Part shown: positions 34,785 through 43,900 of the stretch, piece after piece
How positions within the stretch are numbered: the stretch's first letter is position 1
Layout of the letters: each line of letters begins with the position of its first letter
Origin: CAYRWM01 sp964428055
GTDB taxonomy: Bacteria; Bacillota; Clostridia; Christensenellales; Christensenellaceae
Direction: 5' to 3'
Assembly: GCA_964428055.1 (NCBI GenBank)
Contig: CAYRWM010000012.1
Location: 1 to 46,964 of the forward strand
DNA length: 46,964 nt
Notes under the pieces: generated by a model
Seen by the model: the letters and a program-made list of their open reading frames with translations, nothing else
Told to the model about the DNA's origin: nothing
Databases searched by the model: none
Translations under genes and position numbers: made by a program

Positions 34785-36506
34785 ATGGCGTATGAAGTCG
34801 TAATGCCGAAAGCCGGCATGGCTATGGAATTCGGCACAATAATAAAATGGTTGAAAAACGTAGGTGACAAGGTTGAATATGGTGAACCTTTGCTTGAGAT
34901 CGAGACTGACAAGACTTCGATGCAGGTTGAAGCGATGAATGACGGCTATCTTATGTCAAAGCTATACGATGAAGGCGATGAAGTTCCTGTCGTGACGACT
35001 ATCGGATATATTGGGCAGCTCGGTGAAAAATTGCCCGAGGGCAATGATAACGTGCATGACAGTAAGAATCTCAAGGAAAAGGAATCATGTGATAATTGCG
35101 TTGATGACAGAAGTGAGAGTGCGAAAAATGAATATGATGTCGTAGTCGTAGGCGGCGGACCTGCCGGATATATATCTGCTATAGCATGTGCAAGACGTGG
35201 TATGCATGTGGCTATTGTCGAAAAAGACTCTTTGGGCGGCACCTGCCTTAACCGTGGGTGTATACCGACAAAGACATATCTGAAAACAGCGGAATTAATA
35301 CATGGTATATATAATGTGGGGCAAAGAGGCATAAATATCCACGAGCCGTCGTTTGATATTGATATGAAAACAGTTGTTGCGGAAAAGGAAAAAGTCGTAG
35401 CACAGCTGGTAAATGGTATTAAAGGACTGATGCGCAGCAACGGGATTGATGTCTACTCCGGCGAGGGAAAGATCTATTCAGACAAAACAGTGAGAGTAAA
35501 TGATGATACCATCCTTTCGGCGGACAATGTCATATTTGCGGGCGGATCACAGGCTTCAGTCATCCCAATACCCGGCATCGACCATAAGGCTGTTATGCTG
35601 AGTGATGGTATTCTTGAATTGACTTCGCTTCCCGAATCACTTGTTGTGATCGGCGGTGGTGTTATCGGTGTTGAGATGGCCAGTGCTTTTAATGCTTTTG
35701 GCAGCAAAGTCACGGTCATTGAAATGATGGACCGGCTGGTTCCTGCAGTTGATGCTGAAATCTCTGAGTGCTTGAAGAAGGAACTGACTGCGCAGGGAAT
35801 AGATATAATGACCGGGATCAAAATAGAGAAGATAGAGGATCATGACGGTAAAGCAGTGATATGTACAGATTCCGGTAAAAAGATCGAGAGTGATAAGGTC
35901 CTGCTTTCGATAGGACGCAAGCCCGATCTTTCAGGATTGGGTAATGTTGACGTTAATATAGACAGCCAGGGGCGTGTTCTGGTCGATGATCATATGCGAA
36001 CGAATATAAGTTGGCTTTATGCACCGGGAGATATAAACGGACGTGTTATGCTTGCCCATGCAGCTTTTTCAATGGCAGAAGTGGCGGCGGCTAACTGTGC
36101 AGGTGAGGAAGTCAGGTTTAAGGACGCCTATGTGCCGAGTTGTATCTACACTATACTCGAGATTGGCTGCATAGGAAAAAAGGAGGAGGAACTTGAGCAT
36201 TCAGACATTAGTATAGGGAGATTTGCTTTTGGTAATAACGGCCGGGCGTTGGCTTCAGGTGAAGGCAAAGGGTTTGTTAAGGTAATTACTGACAAAAAAA
36301 CTGGCGAGATATACGGTGTTCATATCATAGGGCCAAATGCTACTGAAATAATTAATGAAGCAAGTGCGCTTATGACAATGGAGATAACTGCATATGAAGT
36401 GCCCTCGATCGTGCATGGACATCCCACGTATTCTGAGGCGCTGATGGAGGCGATTTCTGATAGTGTCGGAGCATCCTATCATTCTCCGCCTAAAAAGAAA
36501 TCATAA
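34785..36506 (+). CDS. acoL: Dihydrolipoamide dehydrogenase E3 with N-terminal lipoyl domain
   Basis: 573 residues. Residues 1-77 are a lipoyl domain (Lys43). A charged linker (about 80-115) joins it to the FAD enzyme, with VVVGGGPAGYISA (about 120-132), redox disulfide Cys154/Cys159 in GGTCLNRGCIPTK and the catalytic His546-Glu551 in GHPTYSEALMEA. It reoxidises dihydrolipoyl groups with NAD+. Lipoyl-E3 fusions are known in some acetoin and pyruvate complexes. The lipoyl part differs from that of acoC at very few positions, which points to a recent duplication or gene conversion. It lies 13 bases after acoC. Confidence 0.93.
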   Translation: MAYEVVMPKAGMAMEFGTIIKWLKNVGDKVEYGEPLLEIETDKTSMQVEAMNDGYLMSKLYDEGDEVPVVTTIGYIGQLGEKLPEGNDNVHDSKNLKEKESCDNCVDDRSESAKNEYDVVVVGGGPAGYISAIACARRGMHVAIVEKDSLGGTCLNRGCIPTKTYLKTAELIHGIYNVGQRGINIHEPSFDIDMKTVVAEKEKVVAQLVNGIKGLMRSNGIDVYSGEGKIYSDKTVRVNDDTILSADNVIFAGGSQASVIPIPGIDHKAVMLSDGILELTSLPESLVVIGGGVIGVEMASAFNAFGSKVTVIEMMDRLVPAVDAEISECLKKELTAQGIDIMTGIKIEKIEDHDGKAVICTDSGKKIESDKVLLSIGRKPDLSGLGNVDVNIDSQGRVLVDDHMRTNISWLYAPGDINGRVMLAHAAFSMAEVAAANCAGEEVRFKDAYVPSCIYTILEIGCIGKKEEELEHSDISIGRFAFGNNGRALASGEGKGFVKVITDKKTGEIYGVHIIGPNATEIINEASALMTMEITAYEVPSIVHGHPTYSEALMEAISDSVGASYHSPPKKKS

Positions 36507-36554
36507 TATAAGGCATCAAACATGAGATAATCTGAATGCATATATGTTAAAAGA

Positions 36555-36650
36555 GACCTCCATTCGTGTGTGGAAGCAATTAATGATAACTAATTCTCCC
36601 GTTAGTGTTAATGATTGGCATGTAAAAACTGTTTCCACAAAGTGGAGGTC
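36555..36650. repeat. Imperfect inverted repeat after the aco operon
   Basis: The arms are 36555-36576 (starting GACCTCCATTCG) and 36631-36650 (ending GTGGAGGTC), about 20 bases each and separated by 54 bases. It could form a long hairpin that ends the acetoin operon, or be the remains of a small mobile element. No gene is seen in 36507-37049. Confidence 0.5.
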
Positions 36651-36738
36651 CTTTGCTACTTATTTAGGATATATTCCGTATGATCAGACAAAATATTTCG
36701 CGGGCTTACTGTCGTCTTAATGTGCCTAGTCTTTTCGA

Positions 36739-36853
36739 GGGTGTAAAAAAATTATTGATGTGGGTGTAAAAGCTATTTATTGATGTGGAGCTCCTCCGGC
36801 CGGGTGAATTTTTTTGTTGATGTGGCACCGGGTGAATTTTTTTGTTGACATCT
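36739..36853 (+). repeat. Four degenerate tandem repeats, IS-end-like
   Basis: Four copies of a roughly 24-base unit lie at 36739-36763, 36762-36788, 36802-36825 and 36830-36853. The pattern is GGGTGnAA, an A/T tract, then TTGATGTGG. In the last copy TTGATG becomes TTGACA, the -35 box of the rpoB promoter. Arrays like this occur at the ends of some insertion sequences (IS21-type ends are one guess), but no transposase gene is present. Confidence 0.65.
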
Positions 36854-36873
36854 TTACATGCCCACATTATAAT
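36845..36873 (+). promoter_or_regulatory. rpoB promoter, perfect sigma-A consensus
   Basis: TTGACA (36845-36850), exactly 17 bases and TATAAT (36868-36873). Both boxes are perfect. It drives rpoB and rpoC through a leader of about 170 bases and replaces the usual rplJL read-through. Confidence 0.85.
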
Positions 36874-37049
36874 TATATACTGCGTTAGCATGCATTATAG
36901 TGGATTATTATCGTCATTTGCCCGTCGGCAAAAAGGTGAAAATGAACCGTTTTAAGGCCTGCCGGACGCAGAAAAGACAGGGCAGAAAAACGCCCTTCAT
37001 ATCAATAATGTAGAGACAGAAAAGCATATTATTAGGAGTTGTTTACAGT

Positions 37050-38384
37050 ATGGTGCATGAAGTCAAAAACGGAAAACGCGTAAGAAAGAGTTTCTCCAAG
37101 ATTCCTGAAGTGCTTAAGATGCCTGATCTTATCGAGATTCAGAAAGATTCTTATAAGCGTTTTTTAAACGAAGGTCTCACCGAAGTCCTTAAAGATGTAT
37201 CACCGATCACAGACTACTCTGAAAACCTTGTGCTGGAATTTGTAAATCATCACATCCAGGACACCCCCAAGTATGACGTTGAGGAATGCAAGGAAAGGGA
37301 TGTCAATTATGCTGCGCCCCTTAAGGTTGAGGTACGCCTCACAAACAAGGAAACAGGCGAAGTCAAATCACAGGAAGTTTTCATGGGCGATTTCCCGATC
37401 ATGACGGAAAAAGGCACGTTTATCATCAACGGTGCAGAGAGAGTAATCGTCAGTCAGCTGGTCCGTTCACCCGGTGTTTACATGGCCAATGAAAAGGACA
37501 AGATCGGTAAAGATCTGTATACCGCTCAGGTCATCCCGAACAGAGGCGCATGGCTTGAGTATGAAACGGATTCCAACGACTGCTTCTGGATCCGTGTGGA
37601 CCGTACCCGTAAGCTTCCGGTTACTGTCTTTTTGAGAGCTATGGGTATCGGCACGAACACGGACCTTCGTGAAGTGTTCGGCGATGACGAGAATATCGAA
37701 GCCACGATACAGAAGGATTCGACTACAAACAGGGAAGAGGGTCTCATCGAGATATACAAGAGACTCCGTCCCGGCGAACCTCCGACAGTCGAGTCTTCCA
37801 GTCAGCTCATAAACGCGATGTTCTTCGACCCCAAGAGATATGATCTTGCGAGAGTCGGAAGATATAAGTTCAATAAGAAACTGGCTCTGTCCACCAGACT
37901 CGTCGGCCTTACGGCAGCCGAGAATGTTGTTGATGCCGATACCGGTGAAATATACGTTGAAGCCGGTCAGGTCATCGATGAGGCTGCTGCGCTCAGCATC
38001 GACAATGCGGGCATAAGGACAGTCGACATTGACTGCGGCGAAGGCAGGGTTCACCGCATCGTCGGCAACCAGTTCGTCGATCCCAAAGTCTATCTTGATT
38101 TCGATCCCGAGAGCGTAGGCCTCAATGAGAAGGTCTATCATCCGCTCTTAAAGGAGCTGATCGACAACTCAAAGGACGAGGAAGACTTAAAGGAACAGCT
38201 TAAGGCCAATATCAATTCACTTATACCTAAGCATATAGTCAAGGAAGATATGTTCGCTTCAGTGTCATATCTCTTAGGCCTCAAGTACGGTATAGGCCAT
38301 ACCGATGATATCGATCATCTCGGAAACAGGCGTCTGCGCTCAGTGGGCGAGCTACTGCAGAACCAGATCAGAGTCGGTCTTTAA
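37050..38384 (+). CDS. rpoB: RNA polymerase beta subunit, N-terminal part (split rpoB)
   Basis: 444 residues, equal to the first third of bacterial beta. It covers the protrusion and lobe regions, starting KNGKRVRKSFSKIPEVL and containing FIINGAERVIVSQLVRSPG and RYDLARVGRYKFNKKL. It ends at RRLRSVGELLQNQIRVGL, followed by TAA (38382-38384). In normal beta the sequence continues with S-R-M-E-R-V-V-R-E-R-M-S-I-Q-D. Here the frame continues R-L-E-R-V-V-R-E, then TGA, then the C-terminal open frame. So the gene is cut by substitutions, not by insertion or frameshift. AGGAG lies 11 bases before the ATG. The N-part alone cannot be active and must pair with the C-part. Confidence 0.93.
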   Translation: MVHEVKNGKRVRKSFSKIPEVLKMPDLIEIQKDSYKRFLNEGLTEVLKDVSPITDYSENLVLEFVNHHIQDTPKYDVEECKERDVNYAAPLKVEVRLTNKETGEVKSQEVFMGDFPIMTEKGTFIINGAERVIVSQLVRSPGVYMANEKDKIGKDLYTAQVIPNRGAWLEYETDSNDCFWIRVDRTRKLPVTVFLRAMGIGTNTDLREVFGDDENIEATIQKDSTTNREEGLIEIYKRLRPGEPPTVESSSQLINAMFFDPKRYDLARVGRYKFNKKLALSTRLVGLTAAENVVDADTGEIYVEAGQVIDEAAALSIDNAGIRTVDIDCGEGRVHRIVGNQFVDPKVYLDFDPESVGLNEKVYHPLLKELIDNSKDEEDLKEQLKANINSLIPKHIVKEDMFASVSYLLGLKYGIGHTDDIDHLGNRRLRSVGELLQNQIRVGL

Positions 38385-38411
38385 AGACTCGAAAGAGTAG
38401 TAAGAGAATGA
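38382..38411 (+). other. Double-stop junction inside rpoB
   Basis: Ten codons in the rpoB frame: TAA, AGA, CTC, GAA, AGA, GTA, GTA, AGA, GAA, TGA. The middle eight encode RLERVVRE, matching conserved beta residues except Met to Leu. TAA sits where Ser (or Val in E. coli) is expected, TGA where Arg is expected. An ATG follows at once at 38412. No strong ribosome site precedes it; the best is AAGAGA at 38403-38408, one base short of ideal and close. Confidence 0.9.
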
Positions 38412-40856
38412 ATGTCCATACAGGATATGGATGTCGCAACGCCTTCCAACCTTATTAATATAAGACCGGTTACGGCGGCGATCAAAGAGTTCTTCGGTTC
38501 ATCACAGCTCTCGCAGTTCATGGATCAGACGAATCCTCTGGCAGAGCTCACTCATAAGAGAAGGCTCTCAGCACTCGGTCCCGGCGGACTCAACAGAGAC
38601 CGTGCGAGTTTCGAGGTCAGAGACGTTCATCATTCCCATTACGGCAGGATGTGCCCGATCGAAACGCCTGAAGGTCCGAACATCGGTCTTATAGGTTCGC
38701 TCTCAACATATGCAAAGATAAATCAGTACGGATTCATAGAGTCTCCGTACAGGATAATAGATAAGAAGACCGCAACAGTAACTGACGAGGTCAGATACAT
38801 GACAGCGGAAGAAGAGGACAAGTACATTATCGCGCAGGCAAATGAGCCCATAGGCGAAGACGGCAAGTTCGTCAACAAGCGTGTCATGTGCCGTGTTCTT
38901 GATCAGATCGTTGAGGTCAGAAGAGAAAAGGTCGATCTGATGGATGTATCGCCGAGACAGCTCGTCTCAGTCGCTACAGCCCTCATTCCCTTCCTCGAGA
39001 ACGACGACGCGAACAGAGCTCTGATGGGCTCCAACATGCAGCGTCAGGCTGTTCCGCTTCTTATACCTGAAGCTCAGTTCGTCGGAACGGGCATGGAGTA
39101 TAAAGCTGCTTACGACTCAGGCGTGCTGGTTATCGCAAAGCATGCGGGTATAGCAAAGAGCGTAACGGCTACCGATATCGTCATTGAGTGCGACGATGGC
39201 AGGATAGATGAGTACAAGCTCATCAAGTTCGCCAGATCCAACCAGGGCACCTGCATCCACCAGTTCCCGATAATCAATACGGGTGACAGGATAGAGGAAG
39301 GCCAGGTCATAGCCGATGGTCCTTCTACCGATGAAGGCGAGCTCGCACTGGGCAAGAACGTGCTGGTCGGATTCATGACATGGGAAGGCTACAACTACGA
39401 GGACGCTGTGCTGCTTTCAGAGCGTCTCGTAAAGGATGATGTCTTCACATCCATACATATAGAAGAATACGAAGCCGAGGCCAGAGACACCAAACTCGGT
39501 CCGGAAGAGATAACAAACGACATACCGAATGTCAGCGACGATGCCAGAAAGGATCTCGATGAGAGAGGCATAATCAGGATAGGCGCTGAAGTCAGAAGCG
39601 GAGACATCCTCGTCGGTAAGGTAACGCCTAAGGGCGAGACGGAACTCACGGCTGAGGAGAGACTGCTGAGGGCGATATTCGGTGAAAAGTCCAGAGAGGT
39701 CAGGGATACTTCCCTGAGAGTCCCCCACGGTGAAGGCGGCATCATAGTCGATGTCAAGGTATTCACAAGGGAGAACAAGGATGAACTCACAGCCGGAGTC
39801 AACAAACTCGTACGCGTGTACATCGCGCAGAGAAGAAAGATCTCCGTCGGCGATAAGATGGCCGGACGTCACGGAAACAAGGGCGTTATCTCCAGGGTGC
39901 TCCCTGTTGAGGATATGCCTTTCCTGCCCGACGGCACACCGCTTGATATAGTGCTCAATCCTCTGGGTGTTCCGTCCCGAATGAATATCGGACAGGTGCT
40001 CGAGGTACATCTGGGCAGAGTCGCAGCGGCAAACGGATGGCATGTGTCCACTCCCGTTTTCGACGGCGCTACGGAAGCTGACATCAAGCAGTATCTGATC
40101 GATACCGGACTGGATACGGACGGCAAGACGGTACTGTACGACGGCAGGAGCGGCGAACCTTTCGAGAATCGCGTAACAGTCGGATACATGTACATGCTCA
40201 AACTGCATCATCTGGTCGATGATAAGATCCATGCTCGTTCAACCGGTCCGTACTCACTGGTCACGCAGCAGCCACTGGGTGGTAAGGCGCAGTTCGGCGG
40301 ACAGCGTTTCGGTGAGATGGAAGTCTGGGCTCTGGAAGCATACGGCGCGGCAAACACGCTGCAGGAGATACTGACGGTCAAGTCCGACGATATCGTGGGC
40401 AGGGTCAAGACCTACGAATCAATCGTCAAGGGCGAGAACATACCCGAACCGGGCGTTCCCGAATCGTTCAAGGTCCTCATAAAAGAGATGCAGTCGCTTG
40501 CGCTTGATATAAAGGTCCTGAATGAGAACAAGGACGAGATAACCATAAAGGAATCGACCGATTACGATACGGTCAATCTCGATGTCAATATCGAAGGTGA
40601 AGAGGATACGCCTCTGCCTGCTGAAGAGAATATTAATCTCGATGATTCCGACATGATAATCGAAGACCTTGAGGATATCGATCTTGACAGCCTCGATATA
40701 AAGGACTTCGGAGATATCCAGGATATCGATATCACGGAAGAAGAGAGTCTTGAGGGGCTTGACGATATCGAGGATCTCGATGCCGGTGATCTGGAAGAGA
40801 TAGTCGACATCGACGGAGACGACGGTTCCGCGGATGATTCCGGCGAAGATATCTGA
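38412..40856 (+). CDS. rpoB: RNA polymerase beta subunit, C-terminal part (split rpoB)
   Basis: 814 residues starting MSIQDMDVATPSNLINIR, in the same frame as the N-part. The rifampicin region begins at residue 27 (FFGSSQLSQFMDQTNPL) and keeps the Asp, His and Ser residues whose changes give resistance, so it looks rifampicin-sensitive. Later it has the conserved HGNKGVIS (about 485) and the C-terminal GQRFGEMEVWALEAYGAA (about 630). From about 710 an acidic Asp/Glu-rich tail of some 100 residues, with repeated I/L-D-D/E-L/I units, follows the normal end. The gene ends 65 bases before rpoC. Confidence 0.94.
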   Translation: MSIQDMDVATPSNLINIRPVTAAIKEFFGSSQLSQFMDQTNPLAELTHKRRLSALGPGGLNRDRASFEVRDVHHSHYGRMCPIETPEGPNIGLIGSLSTYAKINQYGFIESPYRIIDKKTATVTDEVRYMTAEEEDKYIIAQANEPIGEDGKFVNKRVMCRVLDQIVEVRREKVDLMDVSPRQLVSVATALIPFLENDDANRALMGSNMQRQAVPLLIPEAQFVGTGMEYKAAYDSGVLVIAKHAGIAKSVTATDIVIECDDGRIDEYKLIKFARSNQGTCIHQFPIINTGDRIEEGQVIADGPSTDEGELALGKNVLVGFMTWEGYNYEDAVLLSERLVKDDVFTSIHIEEYEAEARDTKLGPEEITNDIPNVSDDARKDLDERGIIRIGAEVRSGDILVGKVTPKGETELTAEERLLRAIFGEKSREVRDTSLRVPHGEGGIIVDVKVFTRENKDELTAGVNKLVRVYIAQRRKISVGDKMAGRHGNKGVISRVLPVEDMPFLPDGTPLDIVLNPLGVPSRMNIGQVLEVHLGRVAAANGWHVSTPVFDGATEADIKQYLIDTGLDTDGKTVLYDGRSGEPFENRVTVGYMYMLKLHHLVDDKIHARSTGPYSLVTQQPLGGKAQFGGQRFGEMEVWALEAYGAANTLQEILTVKSDDIVGRVKTYESIVKGENIPEPGVPESFKVLIKEMQSLALDIKVLNENKDEITIKESTDYDTVNLDVNIEGEEDTPLPAEENINLDDSDMIIEDLEDIDLDSLDIKDFGDIQDIDITEEESLEGLDDIEDLDAGDLEEIVDIDGDDGSADDSGEDI

Positions 40857-40921
40857 AAGAAGCCTTAAAGGAACTCAGGTTGGTTTTTCGACTTTTTGAT
40901 ATATGAGAGGAGAGAGTTTCA

Positions 40922-43900
40922 TTGTTTGAACTCAACACATTTGATTCCATACAAATCGGTCTTGCATCACCCGAGAAGATCAGAGAATGGTCACACGGCG
41001 AGGTGAAGAAACCCGAGACGATCAACTACAGAACGCTCAAGCCCGAGAAGGACGGCCTCTTCTGCGAACGCATATTCGGTCCCACAAAGGACTGGGAATG
41101 CCACTGCGGAAGATATAAGAGGATCCGCTACAAGGGCATCATCTGCGAGAAGTGCGGCGTTGAGGTCACAAAGGCCAAGGTCCGCCGTGAGAGGATGGGA
41201 CATATAGAGCTCGCATCACCTGTTTCTCACATATGGTACTTCAAGGGTATACCCTCAAGGATGGGTCTGCTGCTCGATATGTCACCGAGATCTCTTGAAA
41301 AGGTGCTGTATTTTGCTGCGTTCGTCGTGACCGATCCCGGTGAGACACCGCTCGATCACAAGCAGATACTGACTGACAAGGAATATAGGGAAGCACAGAA
41401 TCAGTTCGGCGAAGATTCCTTCAAGGCAGGAATGGGCGCAGAGGCTGTAAAGGTCCTGTTAAAGCAGCTGGATCTCGAAGCCATATCCAATGAGCTCAAG
41501 ACAGAGCTCAAATCCGCGACCGGCCAGAAGAGAGTGCGTGCCATCAAGAGACTTGAAGTCGTGGAAGCGTTCTTAAAGTCAGGCAACAAGCCCGAGTGGA
41601 TAATACTCGATGTTGTTCCGGTAATACCTCCGGAACTCCGTCCTATGGTTCAGCTCGACGGCGGCAGGTTTGCCACATCAGACCTTAATGACCTGTACAG
41701 AAGGGTCATAAACAGAAACAACCGTCTTAACAGACTCCTCCAGCTGCGTGCTCCCGACATCATCGTTAGGAATGAGAAGCGTATGCTCCAGGAAGCTGTA
41801 GACGCGCTGATAGACAACGGCAGAAGGGGCCGTCCCGTAACGGGCCCCGGCAACAGACCGCTCAAATCACTGTCCGATATGCTCCGCGGCAAGCAGGGAC
41901 GTTTCAGACAGAACCTGCTCGGTAAGCGTGTCGACTATTCCGGACGTTCCGTTATAGTCGTAGGTCCCGAGCTCAAGATGTATCAGTGCGGTCTCCCCAA
42001 GGAGATGGCTCTCGAACTGTTCAAGCCCTTTGTTATGAAAAAGCTGGTCGCTGACGGCTATGCTCACAACATCAAGAGCGCCAAGAGAATGGTCGAGAAG
42101 GTCAGAACGGAAGTCTGGGATGTGCTCGAAGATATAATCGACGGACATCCGGTCCTTCTGAACCGTGCTCCCACACTGCACAGACTGGGTATCCAGGCGT
42201 TTGAGCCCGTGCTGGTCGAAGGTAAGGCCCTGAAGGTCCATCCCCTCGTATGTACCGCATACAACGCGGACTTCGACGGCGACCAGATGGCCGTGCACGT
42301 ACCGCTGTCGGTTGAAGCACAGTCCGAAGCGAGATTCCTGATGCTCGCTGCCAACAACATACTTAAGCCCCAGGACGGAAGACCTGTCGTCTGCCCGACG
42401 CAGGATATGGTCATAGGTTCTTATTACCTCACCATACACAGACCTGGTGCCAAGGGTGAAGGCAGCATATTCGCATCGGTCGATGAAGCTATACATGCAT
42501 ACAATACGGGCAATATCGCTCTTCAGGCGATGATAAAAGTCCGTGTTACAAAAGAAGTTGATGGCAAGGATGTCACTGGCATCATAGAGACCACGACAGG
42601 CCGTCTCATATTCAACACAGCCATACCTCAGGATCTGGGTTATATGGACAGGAGTATCCCGGGCAATGAGCTCAAATTCGAGGTCGATAACCTCATTGAC
42701 AAAAAGCAGCTCGGCAAACTCGTCGATCTTTGCTTTGCTAAGCTCGGTCCGACAAAGACATCCCATGTTCTTGACAGGATAAAGGCTCTGGGATTCCATT
42801 ATTCCACAGTCGGAGCCATAACGGTCAGCGTATCTGACATACAGGTTCCGGAGAAGAAGAAGGAACTCATCGCAGAGGCTGAGAACACAGTCCTCGAGAT
42901 AGAGCAGCAGTATATGATGGGTCTTATCGACGACAAGACCAGAAAGAACAGTGCTGTCAAGGTCTGGGAAGACACGACAAAGAGCGTCACAAAAGCCCTC
43001 ATGGACAGCATGGATGCTTTCAACCCGATATACATGATGGCAAATTCCGGTGCCCGTGGTTCGACAAACCAGATAAGACAGCTGGCCGGCATGCGCGGAC
43101 TCATGGCTGATCCTAACGGCGAAACCATTGAGATCCCGATAAGAGCGAACTTCAAAGAAGGTCTTACGGTTCTTGAGTTCTTCATCTCATCACACGGCGC
43201 CAGAAAGGGTCTTGCTGATACGGCTCTGAGAACGGCTGACTCCGGTTACCTCACGAGAAGACTCGTTGACGTTTCCCACAATGTCATCGTCCGTGAGAAG
43301 GACTGTTTCGAGAATCTGGGCGAGAACGTTGCAGGTATTGAGATATCAGACCTGACTAACGGCAAAGAGATGATAGAGCCCTTAAGAGACAGACTCCGCG
43401 GAAGAGTCCTGGCTCAGGATATAACTGACAAGAAGGGTAAGGTCGTTTATCCCGTAAATACGCTTATCACAAACGATATAGCTGACAGCATAGTCGATAT
43501 GGGATACACGAAGGTCACAATCCGTTCGGTCCTCACCTGCAAGAGTGAGTACGGCGTATGCGCAAGGTGCTACGGTGCCAACATGTCCACGGGCGATCTC
43601 GTTGATGTAGGCGAGGCTGTCGGTGTTATAGCCGCCCAGTCCATCGGCGAACCCGGTACACAGCTGACGATGCGTACGTTCCATACCGGCGGCGTTGCCG
43701 GCGGCGACATAACGGGCGGTCTGCCCAGAGTCGAGGAACTGTTTGAAGCCAGAAAGCCGAGAGGTCTTGCGGTCATTTCCGAGCTCGGCGGTACAGTCAG
43801 CATCAAGAACGGAAAGAAGCGTGAGGTCACTATCGCAAATGAGAGCGGCGATGCCAAGACATACCTTATCCCGTACGGCGCAAGCCTTAAGGTCGATGAG

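Noticed and set aside
31502..36506. Pyruvate dehydrogenase complex
   Set aside because: The E1 alpha motifs and the separate alpha/beta chains fit acetoin-type complexes better, though activity on another 2-oxo or hydroxyketone substrate cannot be excluded.
36739..36853. CRISPR array
   Set aside because: Only four degenerate, partly overlapping copies, no unique spacers of fixed length and no cas genes.
38382..38411. rpoB interruption by intron, intein or frameshift
   Set aside because: No bases are inserted and the frame is unchanged from 37050 to 40856; only two codons are changed to stops.
38382..38411. Genetic code change (TAA or TGA read as an amino acid)
   Set aside because: Other genes in the window end normally at TAA, TGA and TAG, so none appears reassigned.
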